Source: an uncultured Clostridium sp.
Lineage (GTDB): Bacteria; Bacillota; Clostridia; Clostridiales; Clostridiaceae
Length of the DNA stretch: 32,681 bases
Direction of reading: 5' to 3'
NCBI GenBank assembly: GCA_900547475.1
Contig: URGW01000040.1
Span: forward strand, 1-32,681
Part shown: one piece after another, positions 8,034-18,300 of the stretch
How positions within the stretch are numbered: position 1 is the first letter of the stretch
How the letters are laid out: each line of letters starts with the position of its first letter
Notes under the pieces: model-generated
Database searches by the model: none
The model's input: only the letters and a program-made list of their open reading frames with translations
What the model was told of the DNA's origin: nothing
Program-made: the position numbers and the translations under genes

Positions 8034-8048
8034 AATTTCCTCCTTTAG

Positions 8049-8117
8049 AGTTCATATACACACAAATTAATCTATAATAATTATTGAGAGTAAAATTATT
8101 TGTTATATATATGAACT
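8049..8117 (-). promoter_or_regulatory. Long-range inverted repeat in the mgtE leader
   Basis: AGTTCATATA (8117-8108 on the minus strand) pairs exactly with TATATGAACT (8058-8049). A second block, ACAAAT with ATTTGT, continues the stem inward. The 5' arm lies in the last codons of the upstream ORF and the 3' arm ends 4 nt before the AAAGGAGG of mgtE. A ribosome finishing the upstream ORF would mask the 5' arm, an arrangement compatible with leader-peptide control. Function is inferred. Confidence 0.5.
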
Positions 8118-8171
8118 ACTTATCCTATTAAATATCTTTATTTCATTATTTTCTAGGGGTATATCATCCAT
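8103..8171 (-). CDS. Candidate 22-residue leader peptide upstream of mgtE
   Basis: A short ORF starts ATG 8171 and ends TAA 8103, with GAGGAG 10 nt before the start. A TATAAT-type box lies upstream (about 8210-8205), so this would be the first ORF of the mgtE transcript. The peptide begins MDDIPLENNE: four acidic residues and one proline within ten. Acidic/proline-rich nascent N-termini are known to destabilise ribosomes at low Mg2+ in the enterobacterial MgtL leader. The likeness here is of composition and position only, and the ORF is short enough to arise by chance. Confidence 0.45.
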   Translation of the reverse strand: MDDIPLENNEIKIFNRISSSYI

Positions 8172-8259
8172 ATAAATCACGCTCCTCATTTAATCTACAT
8201 TTTCATTATATAAAATAATTGTGGAGAAATTATGAGTTTGTTTATTTCCTATATTTAAG

Positions 8260-8308
8260 AATAAAAAAATGATAAGACCTATGCTATCATAAGCCTTACC
8301 ATCTTTAA
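8260..8308 (-). terminator. Terminator of the LPXTG gene; direct-repeat copy 1
   Basis: On the minus strand a 13-bp stem (8300-8288 with 8283-8271, with three G-U pairs) and a 4-nt loop are followed by A and seven T. The wobble pairs make it strong only in the leftward RNA. The 49-bp segment recurs at 18499-18547 with two mismatches. The stretch from 8172 to 8381 otherwise holds only the likely mgtE promoter. Confidence 0.85.
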
Positions 8309-8381
8309 ATATTATACATTATTAATTATTGTTAAAAACTTTTATACTAATCAGTAAATATAAAATCTACTTTTCATAAAA

Positions 8382-11300
8382 CTATTTTTTATTTTTCTTT
8401 TTTTTACCTACCAATAACATACCAGCAGCTGTAGTAACTACACCAACTAAACCTATTATACTTTCTTTTCCTGTTATAGGTAACTTATTATTTGAATTTC
8501 CAGAAGTATTTTTATCTTGTGATATATTTTCATTATCTGAAGTATTTACATCTACTGATGTATTTCCGTTTCCAGAAGTATCTCCATTACCTGAGTTACC
8601 TCCATTATCTGGTTTAATTTCATCATCTGATGTATCTCCATCCTCTGGAGTCTCTCCATCACCTGGTTTGTTTTCATCTCCTGGAGTATCTCCGTCACCT
8701 GGTTTGTTTTCATCTTCATCTTTAGATATAATTTCTTCTATCTTAGTTTCAAATAAACTTGCATTCTCTAAATCATTTGATATTTTTATTTCTATATACG
8801 CTTCATCAACTGCTTCATTCTTAATAGCTTTTATAAATCTAGATATAAAAGATGTGTTTTTAACTTTTATTTTATAAACTGTAAAGTTTCCATCTATATA
8901 TTTTTCTTCTAATATACCATCCAACTTCTTAATATCATTTAAGAATCCACTAAATTCTTCTACAGTTACATCTTGCACTTCCACTTCTAATGGAGAGTCA
9001 ATTTTACCTGAACCTGTTATAGGTGTAACAACATTAGTATCTATAACATTCTCTATAAACTCTATTACATTTTCCTTGTACTCTTCTATATTTATAGTAA
9101 TACTATCAGATTTATTGCTTCCATCTTTAGTTGTTGCTGTTATAGTTACTTTTCCTTTTGCTTTCGCTATTACTTTAACATCATTTCCTATAACTTCTAT
9201 TGATGCTATATTCTCATCACTTGTTGTCCATTCTATATCTCTTACTTCTGCTTCTTCATTTATAGTTGCAGTTAAGATTTTATTACTTCCTACATATAAG
9301 CTATCTATTTTATTATTTATAGTTATACTTTCTGCTAATACAACATCTTTTTTTACTGTTACTTTTATTGTTTTTGTAGCTTCTCCACCATTATTATCTT
9401 TTACTTTGTATGTAACTTCATATTCTCCTGGAGTTTTTTCATCAACAGTATTTTTTAAAACTTCTATTTCAGTTATTTTTCCATCTTCTTTATCAGTTGC
9501 TGTTACTCCAGTTAATGGATCAAAACTTTCTCCAACCTTTATAACTTTATCTTCAGCATTTATTACCGGTGGTTCATTTACTATTACTTTTATTGTTTTT
9601 GTAGCTTCTCCACCCTTGCTATCTTTTACTTTGTATGTAACTTCATACTCTCCTGAAGTTTTTATATCAACAGTATTTTTTATAACTTCTATTTCAGTTA
9701 TTTCTCCATCTTCTTTATCACTTGCTGTTACTCCAGTTAATGGATTAAATTCTTCTCCTAATTGTATAACCTTATCTTCAGCATTTATTACTGGAATATT
9801 ATTCTCTTCTGGTTTAACTTCTTCTTCAGATATAATCTCTTCTAATTTAGTTTTTAATAAATCTGCATTTTCTAAATCATTTGATATTTTTATTTTTATA
9901 TACCCTTGATCTAACTCTTCATTCTTAATAAAATTTATAAGTTTAGATATAACTGATTTATCTTCAACTTTTATTTCATATACTGTAAAGTTATCTTCTG
10001 TATATTCTTTTTCTATTTTTGCATTTAACTTCTTAATATCACTTAAGAATCCACTAAATTCTTCTACAGTTACATCTTGCACTTCCACTTCTAATGGAGC
10101 CTCAATTTTACCTGAACCTGTTATAGGTGTAACAACATTAGTATCTATAACATTCTCTATAAACTCTATTACATTTTCCTTGTACTCTTCTATATTTATA
10201 GTAATACTATCAGATTTATTGCTTCCATCTTTAGTTGTTGCTGTTATAGTTACTTTTCCTTTTGCTTTCGCTATTACTTTAACATCATTTCCTATAACTT
10301 CTATTGATGCTATATTCTCATCACTTGTTGTCCATTCTATATCTCTTACTTCTGCTTCTTCATTTATAGTTGCAGTTAAGATTTTATTACTTCCTACATA
10401 TAAGCTATCTATTTTATTATTTATAGTTATACTTTCTGCTAATACAACATCTTTTTTTACTGTTACTTTTATTGTTTTTGTAGCTTCTCCACCATTATTA
10501 TCTTTTACTTTGTATGTAACTTCATATTCTCCTGGAGTTTTTTCATCAACAGTATTTTTTAAAACTTCTATTTCAGTTATTTTTCCATCTTCTTTATCAG
10601 TTGCTGTTACTCCAGTTAATGGATCAAAACTTTCTCCAACCTTTATAACTTTATCTTCAGCATTTATTACCGGAGGCTCATTTACTGTTATTACTATTGT
10701 CTTTATAGCACTTGCTCCCTCAGTATCTGTTACACTATATGTAACTTCATATTTTCCTGATACATTTATGTTAACTTCATTTTTTATAACTTTTATCTTT
10801 GTAGTTATATTTCCTTCTTCTTTATCACTTGCTGTTACTCCATCAAGTTCTTTGAATTCTTCTCCTAATTGTATAACCTTATCTTCAGCATTTATTACTG
10901 GAATACTATTTATTAAAGATGCTTTAGGATTTACAATAACTACACTTTGAACTCTAGTTGTTTTATTCCCACTATCTGTAGCACTATATATAACTTTATA
11001 AACACCTGCTATCTTTGTATTTACATTGCTCTCAACAACTAATTCTATATCATCATCTTCATCTTCTACAGTAACATTTTTCTTTGGATCAAAACTATCT
11101 CCTACTGTTAAAGTATGATCTGTAACACCTTTTATTACTGGTGCTTTATTCGCTTTTACACTTAATGTTATAGTTTTAACTGTTGTTCTATTACGACTAT
11201 CAATAGCTGTATATGTTATAGTATATTGAGTATCTTCTTCTGGATCTAAGTTAAGCTCTTCATTTGACGTAACTTTAACCTCTACTGAATTTCCATTAAT

Positions 11301-12233
11301 ATCTACAGCCTTAACTCCAGCCATTAAATCAAAAGCTTCTCCTGCATTTATGCTGACATCTTTAAGCTCATTTCCATCCTTAGTAATGGTAGGCCCTTGA
11401 ACTACTGCATTAACCTTAACTTGTACTTTTAAAGTCTCTGATTTACCACCGAAACTATCTGTCGCTGTAATATATAAATCATAGAATCCTTCTTCAGTTC
11501 CCTTAAATTCTTTTATAGCTTTATCATTTACATCTTTAACTTCTAAAGTTACTTTATCATTTTCTGCATCTTCTATTTGTAACCCTTTTTCTTTTAAATT
11601 ATCTAATGTTAATTGAAGTGTTTCTCCTTCATTAATTTCTATATAAGAATTTTCATTAATTTTTACAATAGGGTTTGTATTTATAGTTAATTGTTCATTT
11701 GCAACACTTACACCTTTAACATATTCTCTATTTGCACTACTTACATATTTATATTCAGAACCTTCTTCATTTGTTATACTATACGTTCTTGATTCATTAT
11801 TAGATGTTGCAACTAAATCTAACTCAAAAATTTCAACTTCATTACCCTTCTTAGGTATCGAATCCTCAGCTGTTATTAAAACATTTATTGTGTTTGTTTC
11901 TTTATTATAAGTATAATCTGTTATTATTTTATCTGAATTATTCTGATTTATTAAATCTTTTATTATAGGAATATTATTTTCCTCTTTTAAAACTACTCCT
12001 TCTAACTTTAAACTAAATTGAAGAGCTTTAGGAATGTCTTCTATATTATCTAAAGATACTTTAACTGTATCAGAGTCTACTTTTTCTACATCTAATATAA
12101 AGTTATTCTTTGTACTTTCAGAATTACTATTTATAACTTTTGGTGCTGCATAAGCTATTGCAGCAGTTGAAGTTGCTGCTAATGTATATGCTAAAGCCGT
12201 CTTTACAGTTGGCTTTACCTTATTCTTTTTCAT
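8382..12233 (-). CDS. LPXTG-anchored repeat protein with cohesin-like N-terminal domain
   Basis: A 1283-residue sortase substrate. The signal peptide is about residues 1-30 (KKNK start, hydrophobic core, AYAA). Residues 43-187 resemble a cohesin beta-sandwich (VKVSLDNI, the FSLKLEGV strand, and the late EVEIFELDLVA strand), which is a moderate call. Then come cadherin/Ig-like DUF5011-type domains (the repeated PVINAEDKVI ... GVTATDKEDG ... YEVTYKVKD units), Big2-like domains (599-682 and 967-1050) and two copies of an unrecognised domain of about 120 residues starting near TPITGSGK. A Gly/Asp/Pro/Thr-rich wall spacer (1172-1249) is followed by LPITG (1251-1255), a hydrophobic segment and a KKKKNKK tail. 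GGAGA precedes ATG 12233. It lies 80 bp after the M60-dockerin gene and is probably cotranscribed. Likely role: wall-attached adhesin or scaffold. Confidence 0.88.
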   Translation of the reverse strand: MKKNKVKPTVKTALAYTLAATSTAAIAYAAPKVINSNSESTKNNFILDVEKVDSDTVKVSLDNIEDIPKALQFSLKLEGVVLKEENNIPIIKDLINQNNSDKIITDYTYNKETNTINVLITAEDSIPKKGNEVEIFELDLVATSNNESRTYSITNEEGSEYKYVSSANREYVKGVSVANEQLTINTNPIVKINENSYIEINEGETLQLTLDNLKEKGLQIEDAENDKVTLEVKDVNDKAIKEFKGTEEGFYDLYITATDSFGGKSETLKVQVKVNAVVQGPTITKDGNELKDVSINAGEAFDLMAGVKAVDINGNSVEVKVTSNEELNLDPEEDTQYTITYTAIDSRNRTTVKTITLSVKANKAPVIKGVTDHTLTVGDSFDPKKNVTVEDEDDDIELVVESNVNTKIAGVYKVIYSATDSGNKTTRVQSVVIVNPKASLINSIPVINAEDKVIQLGEEFKELDGVTASDKEEGNITTKIKVIKNEVNINVSGKYEVTYSVTDTEGASAIKTIVITVNEPPVINAEDKVIKVGESFDPLTGVTATDKEDGKITEIEVLKNTVDEKTPGEYEVTYKVKDNNGGEATKTIKVTVKKDVVLAESITINNKIDSLYVGSNKILTATINEEAEVRDIEWTTSDENIASIEVIGNDVKVIAKAKGKVTITATTKDGSNKSDSITINIEEYKENVIEFIENVIDTNVVTPITGSGKIEAPLEVEVQDVTVEEFSGFLSDIKKLNAKIEKEYTEDNFTVYEIKVEDKSVISKLINFIKNEELDQGYIKIKISNDLENADLLKTKLEEIISEEEVKPEENNIPVINAEDKVIQLGEEFNPLTGVTASDKEDGEITEIEVIKNTVDIKTSGEYEVTYKVKDSKGGEATKTIKVIVNEPPVINAEDKVIKVGESFDPLTGVTATDKEDGKITEIEVLKNTVDEKTPGEYEVTYKVKDNNGGEATKTIKVTVKKDVVLAESITINNKIDSLYVGSNKILTATINEEAEVRDIEWTTSDENIASIEVIGNDVKVIAKAKGKVTITATTKDGSNKSDSITINIEEYKENVIEFIENVIDTNVVTPITGSGKIDSPLEVEVQDVTVEEFSGFLNDIKKLDGILEEKYIDGNFTVYKIKVKNTSFISRFIKAIKNEAVDEAYIEIKISNDLENASLFETKIEEIISKDEDENKPGDGDTPGDENKPGDGETPEDGDTSDDEIKPDNGGNSGNGDTSGNGNTSVDVNTSDNENISQDKNTSGNSNNKLPITGKESIIGLVGVVTTAAGMLLVGKKKKNKK
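9003..9568. repeat. Internal near-identical repeat, copy A
   Basis: This stretch matches 10107-10672 essentially base for base at an offset of 1104 bp, i.e. 368 codons in frame. It encodes the start of the TPITGSG domain, the Big2-like domain and one DUF5011-like domain. Flanking sequence is similar but diverged. Identity at silent positions points to recent duplication or gene conversion. Confidence 0.85.
10107..10672. repeat. Internal near-identical repeat, copy B
   Basis: Partner of 9003-9568, in the same orientation and reading frame. Divergence resumes abruptly on both sides: at the second and third bases after the minus-strand TPITGSGKI codons, and after the codons for NEPPVINAEDK. Confidence 0.85.
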
Positions 12234-12258
12234 AATCTATCTCCTTTCTACTTTAATT

Positions 12259-12284
12259 GAGGCTATCTCAAAAGAGATAACCTC
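12259..12284 (-). promoter_or_regulatory. Intercistronic stem-loop between M60 and LPXTG genes
   Basis: An 11-bp stem (12284-12274 with 12269-12259, one G-U pair) has a TTTT loop on the minus strand. No T tract follows in the leftward direction (AATTAAAG), so it should not stop transcription fully. It sits 25 nt upstream of the LPXTG start codon. A role in RNA processing or in setting the ratio of the two products is possible. Confidence 0.55.
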
Positions 12285-12313
12285 TTTTAAATGAAAATAT
12301 TTTTACTATAAAT

Positions 12314-15300
12314 TTATTTTCTATTATTGAATACATCTTGAATAGTATCGCTACCTACTTCTACAACCTCATCAAAAGAACTTGATAATAATTTTGCTTT
12401 TGAACTATTTAATTCTATTGATGGTAATTGACTTAAATCTTCCGGTAAATCATATAAGAATGTATCACTTACTAGTCTTTGACCTACTGGCGCATTGTTA
12501 CTATCTAACTTATTATATCTATAAAGTTCAGCCTTTATCTTACTTCCTTCAATATTTCCACTTTCTTTTTGTTGCTCTGGAGTTATCCAATATATCCAAC
12601 TTCCCTTAGCAACTTCTCCTAATGCTGAATTCTCTGGTAAATTTGCTAATAAAATTACTTGTGCTTCTCTAGCAAAATTATCATCATTTTCATTTATTAC
12701 TAGAGGTACATTAAATGCTGGATCACCTTTATATTCACCAGTAACTATTATAGAACCTGCAGGTATAGTCTTTCCTTCTGCATAAGTATAATCTGTCTTT
12801 AAAATACCTACACCATTTTCATAAACTTTATTACCATTATCTATACCTATTTCTATGTTATCTCCAGTTGGTCCTAATATATCAATTTCTGCTATAGATA
12901 TAGCACTAACACCCTTAGCTACTAACTTAACATACTGTGCATCATATGCCCATAACTGAGTATTTAAATTGCTTCCTGTCTCATTGAAATAAATTGTATT
13001 TTCCTTAGTTGTATCAAACTCCCCTGAATGAGCCTTAGACCACGTATTTCCATCCTTGCTTACCCAAACTTCATATTTACTTATTGGTGCATATGTAGTA
13101 TCTGAAGTTTTACTAAATAAACTCTTTAATGAGAATTTCTTTGTAGGTGCTTGTCCCGGATTATATTTTAATCCAATAACAGATTTAGAATTTCCTAAAT
13201 CAATCGTTACGTATGGATCTCCTGAAACAACTGTACCACTATTATTAGTTGCCTTTGATGCAGTATAAATTGTCGATGGATCATTATCACTTATCTTTTT
13301 AATTTCTCCATCTTGAACTTGCCCATGTCCTGAATTCTCATCATGCACATCATTATCACTTATTGTATTAGTATCAAATACCCAATTAGTTTCAGATATA
13401 CTTCCATCATGATTTACTTTTATGCTACCAATAGTTGTTTCATCTGTAACATTTAAATCATAATCATAAGCTCTAACCTTATATTTAAATGCTCTATTAT
13501 TTACAGCATCTATAACATCTATATAGTTAGTTAATCCATTTTCTCCATCTTTATCTCTCTCTACGAATCCAACTACTACATCTTTAGTTCCTGTCGTTGT
13601 TGCTTCTGTTCTTATTATTTCATAACCTAAAATCTTATCTGAATCTTTTGTTACACTTAATGTTAATGGAACTTCCTTTTGATTTAAATATGATCTATCA
13701 CTTAATTTATTTCCATTTTCATCAGTACCAAAACTTGCTGTTACCTTAGTATCTGAAGCCATCGTTATTGAACTAACATTATCCCCTGCTGCTAATCTAA
13801 GTCTTCTTGCTTCATCATTTAAATAGTAAATAGCTTTATCTTCCTTTGGATAGTTCTTTCCATTTAAATATGCATTAGTATTAGGGCTAGCTACTAATCC
13901 CCATTTTTCAAAGAATTCTCTTAAATCTTTTCCTGCAGCATCTGAAGCTCTCATTATAAATGTTTGAGCTGTTGAATCATATCCTGATTCTGAAGAGGCT
14001 ACTCCATTTATTCTAGTAGCTCTATATAATTTAGCATAGAATGTATCATTTTCTAAATTATTATCTGCATTAATATCTAACATATTATAAGTATAATCAT
14101 TGTCATATGCTAAATGTAATTGCCAGAACATTCCTAATCTAGCAAGACCATCACTTGCTAATCCTACACTATTAGAAGTTACCTTATCATAAACTTTTTT
14201 ATATCCTGAGCCTTCTAATCTAGATTCATTTATATCATTAAATGTTTGAGTTATAAGTGCTAGAATATTATTAGTTGTTTCAGCATATGTTAAACCTGGT
14301 CTATCATGGACATGTCCAATTTCATGAGATATTCCCCATCCAAATAATTGTCCACTTTCAGAATTTGTTAAGTTTCCATTTGAATCAAATTTAAATGGAA
14401 CACCTGACATAGTACCAGCAATAGAACCATAACCTATACCAACATGGTGTGATGATGCATACATAAATGCCCCTGTAAACATTCTTTGATATTTAATATT
14501 AATACGGTTTTTAGGTGCTCTATTTTCATTGTAATATTGCTTTTCACTCTTTCCACCAAGAACATCTAATTTCTTATCTGTTATTGTTCCATCTCCATCA
14601 AAATCTATTGCTTCTTCAAGTAAACCTTGTTGTGAATAAGAAATTTTCATTAATTGTTCCCAAGCAAGTAATGTATTATAAAGTCTATCTACTTGAGCAT
14701 CTTCATCTCCTGATAATCCACTTTGTATTCCTGCAAGTACTTGGTCTGCTGCAAGAGAAAGTGTAATTCTCTCTCCTTCTATATCTGTTGCATTTAATAT
14801 AGAAGTTTCTGGATCATATGTGTAAATATTATTAGAATTATCTTCTGTAGTAGCACTAGATGGATATCTATTCGGTAAAGAATTTACATAAGTTTTTAAT
14901 TCACTAATATAAGTTCTTATTTTCTCTTTAACTTCAGCTTCTCTAGACTCATCATCTATAATATTATTTACATTTAAATGCGGTATTTCCGTTCCTCCGC
15001 TTACTCTTACTTTAAATGTATTATTATCTGCAAATCCACTCTTAAGACCTATATATAAATTTCCACCTTTTTCATAGTTCATATCAAAACCAGTTTCAGG
15101 TATTTCAATTTCATTTTTTCCTATCTTTAACTCTTTTATTACTTTATATGCAGTACCACTTTCAGCATTAAATTGAGTCAATACTAAATCAAATTTTGTA
15201 TCACTTCTATTTGGGCTTCCTATATACAGAGTAACTTTATCTCCAGGTTTTACTGCCACACCTAGTGATTGATAATTATTTGTTTGACCTATAGTATTTT

Positions 15301-18300
15301 GAGCTCCTATATTATATATTGTTGAATCTAAAGTTATTATTTTATCTTGTAATGAAACTTCATTTAATAAATCTTGAGCTCTTTGTAAATTCTTTAATAT
15401 TTCATCTTTATTTGGATGATATTCAAGATTTATTGGATCTATTGTATTTACCCTCTTAGTAAGATCATCTATCATTTGCTGAGTTACACCATCATTTAAA
15501 GATAATTTCAAATCATCAGCAAATAAATTATCTACATCACTTTCTAGACTATCATATTCATAGAACTTAACTTCTGCCATACTTACGGCTCTTCTGCCAT
15601 ATAAGTAGTTTACAGCTACTCCAACTTTAATTTTTTTAGTCTTTACTGGTTTTTCTAATACTATATTTACTACTTTATTATCATTACTATCATAAGAACT
15701 AGAATTTACTCTCTCCCATTTTCCAGTTTCTTCATTGTAATAATCTATTCTAGTCCACTCAGTAACTTCTTTTACATCCATTCTTCTTATGACTTTAATA
15801 CTTCCAATATTAAACTCTTTATCAAATGTTATAATTGGACCATTACCTCCATAATCCCAATCCTTATATTCCCAATAAGTACTATAATCATTATCTACAA
15901 TAGCATCAGCATCATCATAGCTTCCTACATTGAATTCTACTTTCTCTATATGATTAGTTATTTCATTTGTTCCATTTGCTGTATTTATAAGATTATAGTT
16001 AGTTGTTACTGGTGGTACTAACTTAGTAGTAGATCCAAGATAAACTTGTGATAATCCACCTGTTCCATGGTGATTTGTTGCTGTCATCATAATTTCATAG
16101 CTAGTTGTATCTTCTAATCCTGTTATTGTATATGATGTAGCTCTTATAAGGTCTGAACTATCAGTATCCCCTGCCGGTAAATTAGAAACCCCTGTTGGAA
16201 TATTGTCTTCTAAATTAGAATCTATATATTTCTCTCCATTATCATTAGCTTTTAACCATTCCTTAGTTCCAACTTTTCTATAATATAATTCATAATCCTT
16301 TGCTTTTGCATGAGATTTCCATGAAACTTTAAGTTCTTTATATCCACCTTTTACAGTTAATCCTTCTGGACCTTCTGGTGCTGTTTCTGGTATTACTTGA
16401 ACCTCTATTATAGAATCAGCTCCAAAATTACTACCATTATCTCCTGTTGCACTTTCACTTAACTTTCCTGACCCAGAATCCCAAGCTTGTGGTTGATAGT
16501 TTTCGTCAACATTATCTGCTTTACCATCTTTATCATTTGAATTATTAGTTAAGTTAGTATTTCCTGTTGCAGTTGCGCTATACCCCTCTTGCTCATCCTT
16601 ATATCCACTCTTCCAATCACCTGATAATGATTGAATTCTAATTCTATAAATTCCATAAGGCGATACCTTTTCTATTCTTAGAGAATTTTCACTAGTCTTG
16701 TATGTACTAATTGAATTATTGCTTAAGTCCGTAACCTCTATTTCATATCCAGTTACATTTACTTCATGTTCCCAACCTATAGTCATAGCTTCATTTCCAA
16801 CTGCAGTTGAGCTAGTAAATTTAGTTATAACTGGTATATTCATTTTAGGTTTTGGCATTTCTTTATAAACATTATTTAAAAACTCAACTTTTGCTATTTC
16901 AGTTAAGTTTTTATTACTTCTACTACCAGTAACTTTTATACTGATTTCACTTACCGCAACTTGTTTTCCTAAATCTATCTTTATAGTATCCATTTCTTTG
17001 CCATCAGCAGTTCTTGTTATAGATTTAGTTACATTATCTTCTCCAAACTTAACAGTTAAGTCTTTTCCATTCTCACCTGCTCCAGGTATAACAATTTCTC
17101 CACTAGATGGTGCATTTTCACTTGGAGCCTGTATAGTAATTTCATCAATTGTTGTTGAAGTTCTTGCTTTACCTGATAAATTTATAGGTATTTCTATAGG
17201 ATTAGCCTCACTTATTTTACTTTTAGACTCTAATGATACTGTAGAGTTCTCATTTTTTAATATATTCTTAATATCTCCATTTACTGTTACCTTTTCACTA
17301 TCTACATCTATACTAACATTATCTGGATTTATTATAGGATCTGTATCAACTATAATAGAAGTACCTTTAGTTTTATTAATATTTTGATGAACATAACTTA
17401 AATCAGTTATATCTACTTTTCCATCTCTATTTAAATCAAACTTACTGTCTGAAGACTTATCTTTTATAGCACCCTTTAGAATTTCATAATCCTCTTTATT
17501 TACTAAGTTATCTGAATTAAAATCTCCTGATATTAAAACTCCTGGATATTTTTCAATATTATCATCTTCAGTTTTTATTTCCTTTTCCTTAGTTCCCAGC
17601 AAAATTCTTTTAGAAGAGTTTTTTATTTCTATATCTTCTATAGTTGTAGTACCATATCCATTTCCTGATATTTCAATTGAATATGTTCCTAAATCAAGAT
17701 TTTCAAAAGTTAAATGATAGAAATTTAACTCTGTGCTTCCTTCATTTAAAGTATTTCTATTATAACCTAAAGCTTCTAAAGAATATGTTATATCATCAAA
17801 ATCATTTAATTTTCCACTAGTAACATCTGAACCTAATTTAACAGTAGCACTTTTTCCATCTTTAGTTATTTTTACAGATATATCTGTTTTTTCTGAGTTT
17901 ACATGCTTTATAGGACTATCAAAATTAATATCTAATTCTAATTTCCCTGTCACCTTATATTCTTCTGAAACCTCTTGTGATTCATTACCATTTTCATCTT
18001 CAGTATCTATTATTTCAATATTCTTATCCGCTTCATTTTCGACAGCTTCTTCATTTATAATATCACCCTGAGAGCTTTCATTATTCTCTTCATTGATAGA
18101 ATCATCAATAATAGATTCACTATTTTCTTCTGATATACCTTCTTGAATATCTGTTTTTTCATCTGCTATTGAATCAGAATTATTATCATCTAAATTCTCT
18201 AAAACAACTTCATTTACTTTATCAATTTCTTGACTACTAGTTTTAGTTTCTGCAAATGTAATACCTTGTACTTGACTTGTAATCAAAGCTACTGCTAACA

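Noticed and set aside
8034..8220. M-box or other magnesium riboswitch before mgtE
   Set aside because: None of the conserved M-box loops is present. The leader is too AT-rich and is occupied by a short ORF and one long inverted repeat.
8382..8700. CRISPR-like short repeats in the Gly/Asp/Pro/Thr-rich wall spacer
   Set aside because: The repeats are in-frame codon repeats of the LPXTG protein with irregular spacing and no unique spacers.
9076..10950. Long rightward open frames of 277 and 256 codons
   Set aside because: They are antisense to the repeat region of the LPXTG gene, rich in Ser/Phe/Val as expected from reverse-reading Thr/Glu/Lys codons, and lack ribosome sites.
12670..12730. Second sortase signal at the end of the M60-dockerin protein
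   Set aside because: The C-terminus has no LPXTG, no hydrophobic helix and no basic tail; it ends DVFNNRK.
16998..17387. 129-codon rightward open frame
   Set aside because: It is antisense to the region after the dockerin of the M60 gene, with no start signal and no family resemblance.
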